Below are positions 20,809 to 27,324 of a DNA stretch of 34,969 nt, in pieces. Numbering within the stretch: position 1 is the first letter of the stretch; the number at the start of each line of letters is the position of its first letter. Source of the stretch: CAJBLF01 sp964418415 (GTDB lineage: Bacteria > Patescibacteriota > Gracilibacteria > Absconditabacterales > Absconditicoccaceae); contig CAYQLB010000011.1 of NCBI GenBank assembly GCA_964418415.1, forward strand, positions 1 to 34,969. The letters run 5' to 3'. The notes under the pieces were generated by a model. That model did no database searches. It was not told the origin of the DNA and saw nothing but the letters and a program-made list of their open reading frames with translations. The translations under genes and the position numbers were made by a program.

Positions 20809-21804
20809 TTAGCCGATAAGTGCTTTATCGATATTCGCCAATGCGCTGTTGATTTCATCGATAGCTTTTCTTCCTACTCATTTCATAAGTAGAAGTTCAC
20901 CTTTTTTCTTTTTCTCAAGATCTTCTACATAGAGTATATTGTTCTTGATCAAAGCATTCCTTGTTCTTTCACTCAATGGAAGAGCATCGATAGGCATAGT
21001 TTTGATATTAGTTTCCTCATGAAATTTATCCTGCACTCTATCGAGATCTTCGATATCTACGAGGAACGATCTATCGATATAGATGTTGTCGAAGATAAAG
21101 AGTTTAGCATAAGAAGCTAATACCTCTCCAGCGAACATAACAATCTCTTTTGGAGAAACTCCCTTGAATCGTGATCTTACTTCGATGACCAAGAGATCTT
21201 TAGTAGATCCTGTGAAATCCTCGATAACTTCTTCTACATCATATTTTACATAATCAATAACCTTAAATTCATTGTCGATGAGGAGAATATTTGCATCTAC
21301 ATCTTCATCTTTTCTATCTCTAGATCTTAGGTAGTCGATGCTATAGTATCCATATCCCTTTTCTATTCTAATTTCGATATTTAATTCCAATGATGGATCG
21401 GTTATCTCAAATAGTTCAACATCCTCATCCAACAGTTCAATCCCAGCAGGAAGCTTAAGATTATTTGATGTATACATACCTATACCTGAGAATCTTTGAG
21501 TTATTCGTTGGATATTATCTGCTTTTTCATCAATTTTGAAGCGGAGGGTCTTGAAATTGAGCATCATATCGATTACGGTTTCCTTTACTCCGTCCACTAC
21601 ATGATATTCGTGATTCACTCACTTAATTTTTAATCCCGTAATTGCTCAACCAACACTATATCACAAGATAATCCTTCTCAATGCATTTCCAAGTGTCTGT
21701 CCAAATCCTCTTGGTAAGTATTTAACCTCAAATTTGGTAGTTCTGTCGTCTACTTGAGAGACGATGATCTTTGGTGCTCAGATGAACTTTTGTATATCCA
21801 GCAT
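20809..21804 (-). CDS. rpoA: DNA-directed RNA polymerase subunit alpha
   Basis: A 331-aa alpha subunit. The N-terminal assembly domain includes RGFGQTLGNALRRIIL, the best-conserved alpha motif; the C-terminal domain (about 250-331) has the helix-hairpin-helix LSERTRNALIKNNILYVEDLEKKKKGELLLMKGVGRKAIDEI. Five TGA codons are Gly, including one in the VGGAITGLKIKGV stretch and one just before VGRKAI. ATG at 21804, TAA at 20809. Standard position between rpsD and rplQ. Confidence 0.97.
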
Positions 21805-21878
21805 GCAGAGTAATAAAGAGTAAAAAAATTTTTGTTTGATATGTCGGAATTATATCGAAACACAGCCCTCAAATAAGA

Positions 21879-22499
21879 CTATGCTCTCGCATAAAACTCG
21901 ATGACTTTTAGGAGGTCGGCTGGTAAACCAAGTTCACCTACTTGAGGATCACTCAATACCTCGACGACATTATTTGCTTTGTCTAGTTTTACTCGTGATG
22001 GAGTCTTTCCTTTGTTGTCTGCAGCATTTTGGCTGTAGAGTGTAGAGTTTTTAAGTTTCTCTTTGAGACTAATCTTGTCGCCTATATTCACAAATGAAGA
22101 AGGTATATTATGTTTTTTTCCATTCAAGAGGAAGTGTCCGTGATTGACCATTTGTCTTGCTTGCATTATAGTTTTTGCTAGGCCTGATCTAAGAACAATA
22201 GAGTCCATTCTTCTTTCCAAAAATTGAAGAAGTGCAGTATCGTGAGTAATATTCTTGTTTTTGGAATATTTTCCTGCAATTTCTCTAACGAGTCTAACGA
22301 ACTGTCTTTCGGAAAGTAAGTACATTCTTTTCAGTACTTGCTTATTTCTCAAAAGTTTTCCATATTCGGAAGACCTCTGCATATTACCACCGTGTTGTCC
22401 TGGTAGACTCCTATTTTTTTTGACGTTGTACTTTTTGGATCCGAAGAGATCTATTTGTTCTCTCCTGCACAACTTGAACTTTGGCCCTGTATACTTCAT
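21879..22499 (-). CDS. rpsD: 30S ribosomal protein S4
   Basis: A 206-aa uS4. N-terminal KYTGPKFKLCRREQIDLFG, GQHGGN, and the S4 RNA-binding domain around 95-155 with RRMDSIVLRSGLAKTIMQAR and VNHGHFLLNGKK. No zinc-binding Cys cluster. All 14 glycines use GGN, so this gene is open under either code. Spaced from rpsK by an AT-rich tandem repeat. Confidence 0.97.
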   Translation of the reverse strand: MKYTGPKFKLCRREQIDLFGSKKYNVKKNRSLPGQHGGNMQRSSEYGKLLRNKQVLKRMYLLSERQFVRLVREIAGKYSKNKNITHDTALLQFLERRMDSIVLRSGLAKTIMQARQMVNHGHFLLNGKKHNIPSSFVNIGDKISLKEKLKNSTLYSQNAADNKGKTPSRVKLDKANNVVEVLSDPQVGELGLPADLLKVIEFYARA

Positions 22500-22503
22500 A
22501 ACT

Positions 22504-22574
22504 AATTTAAAATTTAGAATTTAAAATTTAGAATTTAAAATTTAGAATTTAAAATTTAGAATTTAAAATTTAGA
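22504..22574. repeat. 14-bp AT-rich tandem repeat between rpsK and rpsD
   Basis: About five copies of AATTTAAAATTTAG in tandem fill the rpsK-rpsD gap. The unit is nearly palindromic. Length probably varies by slippage; an effect on translation of rpsD, for which it is the leader, is possible but unproven. Confidence 0.8.
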
Positions 22575-22582
22575 ATTATATA

Positions 22583-22996
22583 TTACACTCTTTTATGTCT
22601 TCTTCATTTACATCCTCAGAATTGTATAGCAGTATCTTCTTTGATATATTTGATATCAATCAAACCAATTTCGTTGATTGCTTTGAAAACACCATCTCTT
22701 GCTAATCCAGCTCCTCTAAAGATTACACCGATTTCTTTGAGTCCAAATCCTTGTCCTTCTTTGAGAAGTTGTTTCGTAAGAAGCTCAGCAGCATATGGCG
22801 TGCTCTTTTTACTTCCTTTATACCCAAGTTTCCCTGTTCCTCCACCAAGTACTTTATTACCATTTTCATCTACGAGTGTGAGAATGGTATTGTTGTCAGT
22901 AGTTTGTACGTGAAGTACGCCAGAATCTATTTTTAGGTCTTTTTTCTTCTTTGGGGTAGCATTCTTTGCTTTTGCAGCGGTTGTTGGTGTAGCCAT
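22583..22996 (-). CDS. rpsK: 30S ribosomal protein S11
   Basis: A 137-aa uS11. After a basic, low-complexity N-terminal extension (AKAKNATPKKKK) comes GVLHVQTTDNNTILTLVDENG, KGSKKSTPYAAELL, GVIFRGAGLARDGVFKAIN, and the C-terminus ending CKGRRHKRV. Two TGA codons are Gly, both near the C-terminus; a TGA stop would remove the conserved basic tail. ATG at 22996, TAA at 22583. Confidence 0.96.
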
Positions 22997-23078
22997 ACTA
23001 TAATGTTGAATTGATAAAATGTTGAATTGATGAAATGTTATCGATTATTCTTTCACATTTTCATATTTCGATGTATTA

Positions 23079-23453
23079 TTATTTTTTAAGTACTGGTCTT
23101 ACTTTGGATCTTCCCATAAGTTTCTTCGCAGTTTTTGCATTTTTCCTAGTGAGTTGTCCTCTAACGGGCAATCAAAGATTGTGTCTCATACCTCTGTAAC
23201 ACTTAATTTCCTTTAATCTTTTGATAGCAAATGCTACCTCTCTTTTGAGGTCATTTTCGAGAATGTATTTTTGAATTTGTAGCAAAATTTTCTTTTGCTC
23301 ATCTTCGGTGATATCCTTTACTTTCGTCATATGAGGAATGTTAGCGTTTGCAAGAATGGTCTTGGATCTCTTGAGTCCGATACCGTAGACGGAAGTGAGT
23401 CCAATCCAGATAGATTTGTTGTCTGGCAGAACGTGTCCTGATAGTCTAAACAT
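23079..23453 (-). CDS. rpsM: 30S ribosomal protein S13
   Basis: A 124-aa uS13. N-terminal SVYGIGLKRSKTILANANI helix-two-turn-helix, IKRLKEIKCYRGMRHNLGLPVRGQLTRKNAKT, basic tail ending RPVLKK. The single TGA is the Gly of the invariant GLPVRG motif, one of the clearest proofs of the code here. ATG at 23453, tandem TAA TAA stop. Confidence 0.96.
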
Positions 23454-23478
23454 GCGTTAAATTGAACAATAAATAAAA

Positions 23479-23595
23479 TTATCCTTGTCTTGTTTTGTGT
23501 CTTGCATTTTTCTTACATACAATGTAGAGTTTGCCTTTTCTCTTAATTATTTGGCAATACATACATCTTTTTTTGAGGGAAGCTTTGACTTTCAT
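23479..23595 (-). CDS. rpmJ: 50S ribosomal protein L36
   Basis: A 38-aa bL36: MKVKASLKKRCMYCQ then IVCKKNARHKTRQG. The zinc ribbon is recognisable as CMYC plus a third Cys and a His (C-x2-C...C...H). No TGA codon. Short gene in its usual place between infA and rpsM. Confidence 0.93.
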   Translation of the reverse strand: MKVKASLKKRCMYCQIIKRKGKLYIVCKKNARHKTRQG

Positions 23596-23619
23596 GATGA
23601 TACCATAATAGTAGATAAA

Positions 23620-23853
23620 TTAACGTTTATAATCATTGTACCTAAAGATAATTCTTCATTTGGTCATATCGTATTGATTAATTTCTAATTTTACTCGATC
23701 TGCCATAATAATAGAGATATTGGATTGTTTCATTCTACCAGATTTTTGGCAGCGGACAAACATATCTGTATCCTTAAGCTTGACTTTGAAAAAGCCAGCC
23801 GGAAGGACTTCAATAACTTCTCCATCCATTTCCAAAACTCATTCTTTACCCAT
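23620..23853 (-). CDS. infA: translation initiation factor IF-1
   Basis: A 77-aa OB-fold protein that binds the ribosomal A site during initiation. Starts MGKEGVLEMDGEVIEVLPAGFFKVKL and ends with YDMTKGRIIFRYNDYKR, close to the family DLTRGRI.YRYK. The middle (RCQKSGRMKQSNISII) differs from the usual AHVSGKMRKNYIRIL. Two TGA codons are Gly. Its start overlaps the rplU end by 8 bases, implying translational coupling. Confidence 0.9.
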
Positions 23854-24169
23854 TCAGTGAAATCTTTTTAATATCTAAAAGCGATTGATGTGCTCTAAAT
23901 CACATCGTTCTTTGATATCTATTCTTTCTTCTAAATTTAATAATTCTGACCTTTTCTCCTTTTTGATTTGCTTTAACGACACATTCAACATTCGCTTTTG
24001 CGATATAAGGATTCCCGACGATCACTTTTTCCGCTTTTTCATCAAAGGCGAGAAGTATTTTATCGACAGTAAGTTTTTCACCTTCAGCCAAATCTAGCTT
24101 ATCAACGGTAATAGTATCGCCTTCACGTACGATATATTGATGTCATTTGAGTTCTATAACTGCGTGCAT
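23846..24169 (-). CDS. rplU: 50S ribosomal protein L21
   Basis: A 107-aa bL21: MHAVIELKGHQYIVREGDTITVDKL, KILLAFDEKAEKVIVGNPYI and the RNA-binding KIRIIKFRRKNRYQR-type loop (here VRIIKFRRKNRYQRTMGFRAHQ). Two TGA codons are Gly, at conserved glycines of KGHQY and MGFRAHQ. No rpmA follows; instead infA overlaps the end, an unusual pairing. Confidence 0.93.
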
Positions 24170-24186
24170 ATCTAATGAACAATTAA

Positions 24187-24205
24187 TAATTAAAAATTAA
24201 TAATG
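24187..24205. repeat. 19-bp AT-rich repeat, copy 2
   Basis: Identical to 20756-20774; lies between the S21-like gene and rplU. Confidence 0.5.
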
Positions 24206-24216
24206 CCACAACATAT

Positions 24217-24480
24217 CTATACGATTTTTCCTAATTGTGCTAACGTATTATATTTTTTCTTATTTGTTCTATATGCATCAGAGACAATAGCTTTCAATCT
24301 TCTGTATCTCCTTGCACTAGGAAATTTGAACGAAACAAATTTTCTATATCGTTTGGTATTGTAGTGTTTCTGTTTTTTTGCTTTATCCAAAATATGAGAA
24401 GCTCGAAGCTCTTTTTTGTAGAAAGAGATCATCCTTTCATTGGTATTGAGATCTCAAGTCCTCCGTACAGTAAATCCCAT
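24217..24480 (-). CDS. rpsU: 30S ribosomal protein S21-like
   Basis: An 87-aa very basic protein. A short N-terminal strand is followed by NERMISFYKKELRASHILDK, then a long run of Arg/Lys-rich helix with aromatic residues (YNTKRYRKF, RRYRRLKAI) and a YNTLAQLGK C-terminus. The layout fits the S21 pattern F.k.v..sGil...kk...y.k, with longer C-terminal part as in Patescibacteria S21. One TGA as Gly (RRTGDL). Stop is TAG. Preceded by a structured RNA that may be its leader. Identification is tentative; another small ribosomal protein is possible. Confidence 0.6.
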
Positions 24481-24516
24481 TGAATTATTTTTTGTGAATA
24501 AAAAAATGCTTTTAGC

Positions 24517-24545
24517 CGTGTGAATATATAATTATTCCATCAAAA
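24517..24545 (-). promoter_or_regulatory. possible promoter upstream of the S21-like gene
   Basis: On the minus strand a TTGCAT-like -35 and a TATATT-like -10 about 16 bases apart occur near 24545-24517, roughly 40-60 bases before the ATG at 24480. Weak consensus only. If real, the structured RNA at 24585-24687 would lie upstream of this transcript instead of in its leader. Confidence 0.3.
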
Positions 24546-24584
24546 TGCAAGACTTTTTTAGCATTCATTTCGACGTCTAAAGCG

Positions 24585-24687
24585 TTGACTCGCAGCTGGA
24601 ATAGGGTCCTGATATGTCAGGACAGGCCGTCACATAAGCGCCTTTCGGGCTTGGGTGGGTTCGTTATTGGCTACGAGGTATTTTTTT
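24585..24687 (-). ncRNA. structured RNA (three-way junction), leader or small RNA
   Basis: On the minus strand CTCGTAGC (24677-24670) pairs with GCTGCGAG (24596-24589) over eight pairs including one G-U. It encloses a GNRA-capped hairpin (AAGCCCGAAAGGCGCTT with a bulge, 24652-24636) and a perfect seven-pair hairpin (GTCCTGA/TCAGGAC, 24623-24606). The G-U pair and GAAA loop favour the minus strand; on the plus strand the outer stem has a C-A mismatch, though T7 follows it. No match to tmRNA, RNase P RNA, SRP RNA or riboswitch landmarks known to me. It lies between tRNA-Leu and the S21-like gene. Confidence 0.45.
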
Positions 24688-24751
24688 GTTCTTTACATAG
24701 CATCGCTGCCATGCAGATATATCTAACGAGAGTTAAATATCTTGATATACT

Positions 24752-24835
24752 TGCCCGGAGCCGGAATCGAACCGGCAAGGTATTGCTACCGAGGGATTTT
24801 AAGTCCCTTGTGTCTACCAATTTCACCATCCGGGC
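24752..24835 (-). tRNA. tRNA-Leu (anticodon UAA)
   Basis: Class II tRNA with acceptor GCCCGGA/TCCGGGC, discriminator A, long variable arm and T-arm GGTTCGATTCC. The anticodon loop reads CUUAAAA with UAA at 34-36, decoding UUA and UUG. No encoded CCA. Confidence 0.95.
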
Positions 24836-24867
24836 ATGGTAGTCAGGGAGTGGTCATTCAATTTCAC

Positions 24868-24887
24868 TCCCGCAGCGTTGTGCGGGA
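24868..24887. repeat. perfect hairpin TCCCGCA...TGCGGGA
   Basis: Seven-pair stem with a 6-base loop between rplT and tRNA-Leu. On the minus strand it reads GAGCATCCCGC...GCGGGAGTGA, close to the GAGCATCCCG...CGGGAGGGTGA of the degenerate tRNA at 26370-26438, suggesting a shared dispersed palindrome. The rest of 24836-24987 shows no gene. Confidence 0.5.
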
Positions 24888-24987
24888 TGCTCAATCTTGC
24901 TGCCAAAGCTGCTTCACATTCGCTTGCATCTTTGGGCAATCTTGGCACATCCGGGCGCCGTGACAAAAAAACAGTTTGCTATCTGTC

Positions 24988-25335
24988 TTATTTTACGACT
25001 TCTGTGTAGATCTTGTCGAATACTTCTGGAAAAGCTACTGCAATATTGGAAAGGACTTTTCTATCCAAGACAATATTTTTTGCAGTCATACTTCAGATAA
25101 ACCTGCTGTAAGTTCAACCTTTGGTTCTGATAGAAGCAGATAATCTTTCGATCCAGAGTCTTCTGAAATCTCTCTTTTTTTCTTTTCTACTTTTGTATGC
25201 GTGTTGTCATTGTTTTACCAATGCCAATCTCACTTGCTTGTAGACGTTACTTCTTCCAAGTCTAAATCCCTTTGCAAGTTTAATGAATTTTTTATGTCTT
25301 CTTTGTCTTTGAAGTCCATTTGCTACTCTTACCAT
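24988..25335 (-). CDS. rplT: 50S ribosomal protein L20
   Basis: A 115-aa bL20. MVRVANGLQRQRRHKKFIKLAKGF, then RKEKKRDFRRLWIERLSASIR, GGTYSRFIGSM and KVLSNIAVAFPEVF; all are family landmarks. Three TGA codons are Gly, including the second Gly of GGTYS. ATG at 25335, TAA at 24988. Last gene of the infC-rpmI-rplT operon. Confidence 0.95.
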
Positions 25336-25343
25336 GATATCTA

Positions 25344-25547
25344 TTAACTATAAGGAAATAAAGTCTTTATTTTTTTGACATATGTTTTGGACAATGATTT
25401 ACCATATTGTTCCCTTTTGTTGTTGTTTCCTTTGTTCGTCAAAAGATGATTGTTGCATGCCTTATCAAACAATATCTTCTTGTTTTTGCCTTTAGTGATC
25501 TTAAATCTCTTTGCTGCTCACGAATGAGTCTTCAACCCTTTAGCCAT
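25344..25547 (-). CDS. rpmI: 50S ribosomal protein L35
   Basis: A 67-aa bL35. MAKGLKTHSGAAKRFKITKGKNKK is diagnostic (family: K.KThsgAaKRFk.TgsGk). The TGA gives the Gly of HSGAAKRF. ATG at 25547 and TAA at 25344, 8 bases before the rplT start. Too interrupted to show under the standard code. Confidence 0.94.
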
Positions 25548-25556
25548 GATAATATC

Positions 25557-26108
25557 TTATTTACTGAATAAAATGATGCTATATCCTTGTGCTTCCTGTT
25601 TTGGAGTATTGAATTGTGATTTTCCATGCTCCGCCAGGTCATCTTTGATCTTGATAAGTTTTTCTATTGCTTTGTTAGCGTATATTTTTTCTCTTCCTCT
25701 AAGTTTAATGAAGAATTTTACATTATGTCTCTCCTTTAAAAATTCAATCGCTTTTTTTAATTTCATTTGGAGATCATTCTCACCTATAGCGTAGCTAATC
25801 TTTATTTCTTTGAGTGTAGTTGGCTTTTGTGTTTTTCTTTTTTCTCTATCATCTTTAGATTTTTGATACATATATTTGCCGTAATCTACGAGTTTCACCG
25901 TAGAGGTCATACTTTCTGCATCGTATTTTATCTGGACTAAATCTTTACCTTGTTCTTCAGCCATTTCAAGTGCTCTCTTTCTAGGAAATGTTCATAGATT
26001 TGTTCCTATTTCATCAATAATAACGATATTTGGAGCTTTAATTTGTTCATTCAAATATACCATAAATGCTCTATCTCTATTGAAGGAATTGCTTGGTCTT
26101 GTATCCAT
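25557..26108 (-). CDS. infC: translation initiation factor IF-3
   Basis: A 183-aa IF-3, binding the 30S platform to police start-codon choice. The N-domain has NFNRDRAF...VYLNEQIKAPNIVIIDEIGTNLGTFPRKRALEMAEEQGKDLVQI; the C-domain has KIRYGEND-like SYAIGENDLQMKLKKAIEFLKERHNVKFFIKLRGRE. One TGA is Gly in the conserved NLGTF (family QLGV). It starts with ATG at 26108, not the rare AUU typical of autoregulated infC. First gene of the operon. Confidence 0.95.
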
Positions 26109-26135
26109 ACAGTAGTACAAAGATAAAAAAGCATT

Positions 26136-26208
26136 CGCTCCCGGCGGGAATCGAACCCGCGATCTCCACCGTGAGAGGGTGATGTCCTAACCGCTAGACG
26201 ACGAGAGC
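26136..26208 (-). tRNA. tRNA-Glu (anticodon CUC)
   Basis: Acceptor GCTCTCG/CGGGAGC, anticodon loop CUCUCAC with CUC, T-arm GGTTCGATTCC, discriminator G. Decodes GAG; a UUC isoacceptor must be elsewhere. No encoded CCA. Confidence 0.94.
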
Positions 26209-26266
26209 ACGGAATTAGTATATAATTACGAATTGCTAATAGTATTAGTCATTAATTTTTTTTATT

Positions 26267-26338
26267 TACCCCCGCCAAGAATCGAACTTGGATCTAAAGC
26301 TTAGAAGGCTTCTATTCTATCCATTGAACTACGGGAGC
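26267..26338 (-). tRNA. tRNA-Arg (anticodon UCU)
   Basis: Anticodon stem-loop GCCUUCUAAGC with UCU, T-loop TTCGATT, D-loop AATGGAT. Acceptor GCTCCCG pairs with CGGGGGT including two G-U pairs, one at the first position. Decodes AGA and AGG. Confidence 0.9.
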
Positions 26339-26366
26339 ATAACCCTCATGCTATGATAGTGGTATA

Positions 26367-26399
26367 ATTTGGACCCTAGGGGATTCGAACCCCTCACCC
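26367..26399. repeat. 33-bp direct repeat, distal copy (tRNA-Ala 3' end)
   Basis: Identical over 33 bases to 26698-26730: T-arm, acceptor 3' strand and three bases beyond tRNA-Ala. The copies are 331 bases apart and bracket the GIY-YIG gene like attachment-site or target duplications. Confidence 0.85.
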
Positions 26400-26438
26400 T
26401 CCCGGCTTGCCGGGATGCTCTACCAAAATTAAGAATCC
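26370..26438 (-). pseudogene. degenerate tRNA-Ala copy overlapping the GIY-YIG stop
   Basis: The T-arm and acceptor 3' half are identical to tRNA-Ala, and ATTTTGGTAGAGCA of the D region is shared. The 5' strand of the D-stem is missing, and the anticodon arm is replaced by TCCCG-GCAAGC-CGGGA with a 6-base loop, so it cannot decode normally. The 5' acceptor strand GGATTCT still pairs with AGGGTCC but has lost the G3-U70 alanine identity pair. Its first bases are the final codons of the nuclease gene. It is either a decayed tRNA or a tRNA-like RNA. Confidence 0.75.
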
Positions 26439-26686
26439 ATAAACGCTTTGGTCATTTTTTTGTCTTTTCGCTTTTTTATTTGCTGTTCCATTTTTCTTGC
26501 TTCTGTTGATGTTGGGAAGGTTTTGTATCAGATTAATTCAACTGGTCTAAGATGTTTTGTAGATATTACTTTGCCAGCAATATGTTGTTGTAATCTTCTT
26601 TCAAGATTATTTGTGCTTCCGACATAATGTTTATCATTTTTTAGCTTCAGCACATAAATGAATCATTTCATTGTGATGCTTGGCAT
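26429..26686 (-). CDS. GIY-YIG nuclease-domain protein
   Basis: An 85-aa single GIY-YIG domain (80 aa if the internal ATG at 26671 is used): GFIYVLKLKNDKHYVGSTNNLERRLQQH, then STKHLRPVELIGYKTFPTSTEARKMEQQIK. The FIYVL and YVGST signature, catalytic Arg in NLERR and conserved Glu in TEARKMEQQIK are present. Two TGA codons are Gly, one in each half, so it is invisible under the standard code and adapted to code 25. It starts 15 bases after an intact tRNA-Ala and ends inside a broken tRNA-Ala copy. Stand-alone domains of this type (UPF0213-like) are of uncertain function; here context suggests mobility. Confidence 0.88.
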
Positions 26687-26697
26687 ATAAAGTTTAT

Positions 26698-26730
26698 ATT
26701 TGGACCCTAGGGGATTCGAACCCCTCACCC
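26698..26730. repeat. 33-bp direct repeat, proximal copy (tRNA-Ala 3' end)
   Basis: Partner of 26367-26399, lying in the intact tRNA-Ala gene and its 3' flank. A further shared block is TGCTCTACCAAAAT at 26416-26429 and 26748-26761. Confidence 0.85.
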
Positions 26731-26774
26731 CCTGCGTGCAAAGCAGGTGCTCTACCAAAATGAGCTAAGGGCCC
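26701..26774 (-). tRNA. tRNA-Ala (anticodon UGC)
   Basis: Complete cloverleaf: acceptor GGGCCCT/AGGGTCC with the alanine identity pair G3-U70, anticodon loop TTTGCAC with UGC, T-loop TTCGAAT, discriminator A. No encoded CCA. Its 3' part is duplicated downstream (26367-26429) across the GIY-YIG gene. Confidence 0.95.
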
Positions 26775-26802
26775 ATATACATGGGCAATATTATTTTAAG
26801 TT

Positions 26803-26885
26803 TGGGGAGAGTAGGATTTGAACCTACGTAGCCGTGAGGCGTCAGATTTACAGTCTGATGCAATTGACCGCTCTGCCATCTCCCC
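26803..26885 (-). tRNA. tRNA-Tyr (anticodon GUA)
   Basis: Class II tRNA: acceptor GGGGAGA/TCTCCCC, anticodon loop CTGTAAA with GUA, long variable arm, T-loop TTCAAAT, discriminator A. No encoded CCA. Confidence 0.95.
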
Positions 26886-26893
26886 ATGACGCA

Positions 26894-27148
26894 TTATTGC
26901 GTTATCGGTGCAGTAGTGAATGAACCGAGATTTTCTGTAGGCGAACTTGTGGGAATTACACCAAATAAGACCAGTAGTCAAATAAGGACAATCCCGAAAC
27001 CGAAGAGTATAAGTCAATTTCTCGTACCTCCGAGATTTTTTTCAAACCGTGGAATAGTACCAAATATATCCGCGATATATGCTGAAAAATAAACGACAGC
27101 TCATCACATTCAGGTGATGAACAATCCGAAGATAATCTGTTTTGCCAT
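26894..27148 (-). CDS. small membrane protein of unknown function
   Basis: An 84-aa protein with two hydrophobic helices (about 4-28 and 45-68) joined by IPRFEKNLGGTRN, and a polar Ser/Thr-rich C-terminus. Five TGA codons are Gly, three within four residues (TGMGGA), so the gene is shredded under the standard code. ATG at 27148, TAA at 26894. It lies alone between tRNA-Tyr and tRNA-Gly(UCA), all on the minus strand. Not recognised. Confidence 0.72.
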
Positions 27149-27172
27149 GGTTGTTTTCTGAAGAGATTAAGT

Positions 27173-27246
27173 AGCGGACAACGGGACTCGAACCCGTACG
27201 AACAGAGCTGAAGTCTGCTATGCTACACCAATTACATCATGTCCGC
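27173..27246 (-). tRNA. tRNA-Gly (anticodon UCA), UGA-decoding
   Basis: Cloverleaf: acceptor GCGGACA/TGTCCGC, D-arm ATGT/GCAT around AATTGGTGTA, anticodon stem GCAGA/TCTGT with loop CUUCAGC giving UCA, T-arm ACGGG-TTCGAGT-CCCGT. Discriminator is U73 with C2-G71, the bacterial glycine identity elements, and the body resembles tRNA-Gly more than tRNA-Trp or tRNA-Sec (normal 7-bp acceptor, short variable loop). This is the adaptor for UGA as glycine. Position 37 is G, unlike the A37 usual next to A36. No encoded CCA. Confidence 0.93.
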
Positions 27247-27324
27247 ACGCCCGCAAATTAAGCAATATCAAAAAAAACTTCGTGGGATGTATATATAGAT
27301 ATAAGAGATAAAATCAAGCGTTTT

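Noticed and set aside
24585..24687. tmRNA, RNase P RNA, SRP RNA or a known riboswitch
   Set aside because: No tag reading frame, no GAGGAAAGUCC, no GGUCAGGUCCGGAAGGAAGCAGC-like loop and no familiar riboswitch core were found by eye. Left as unassigned.
26370..26774. Group I intron with homing endonuclease in tRNA-Ala
   Set aside because: The tRNA-Ala is intact and upstream of the ORF; there is only a partial copy after it, and no group I core was seen in the roughly 50 non-coding bases.
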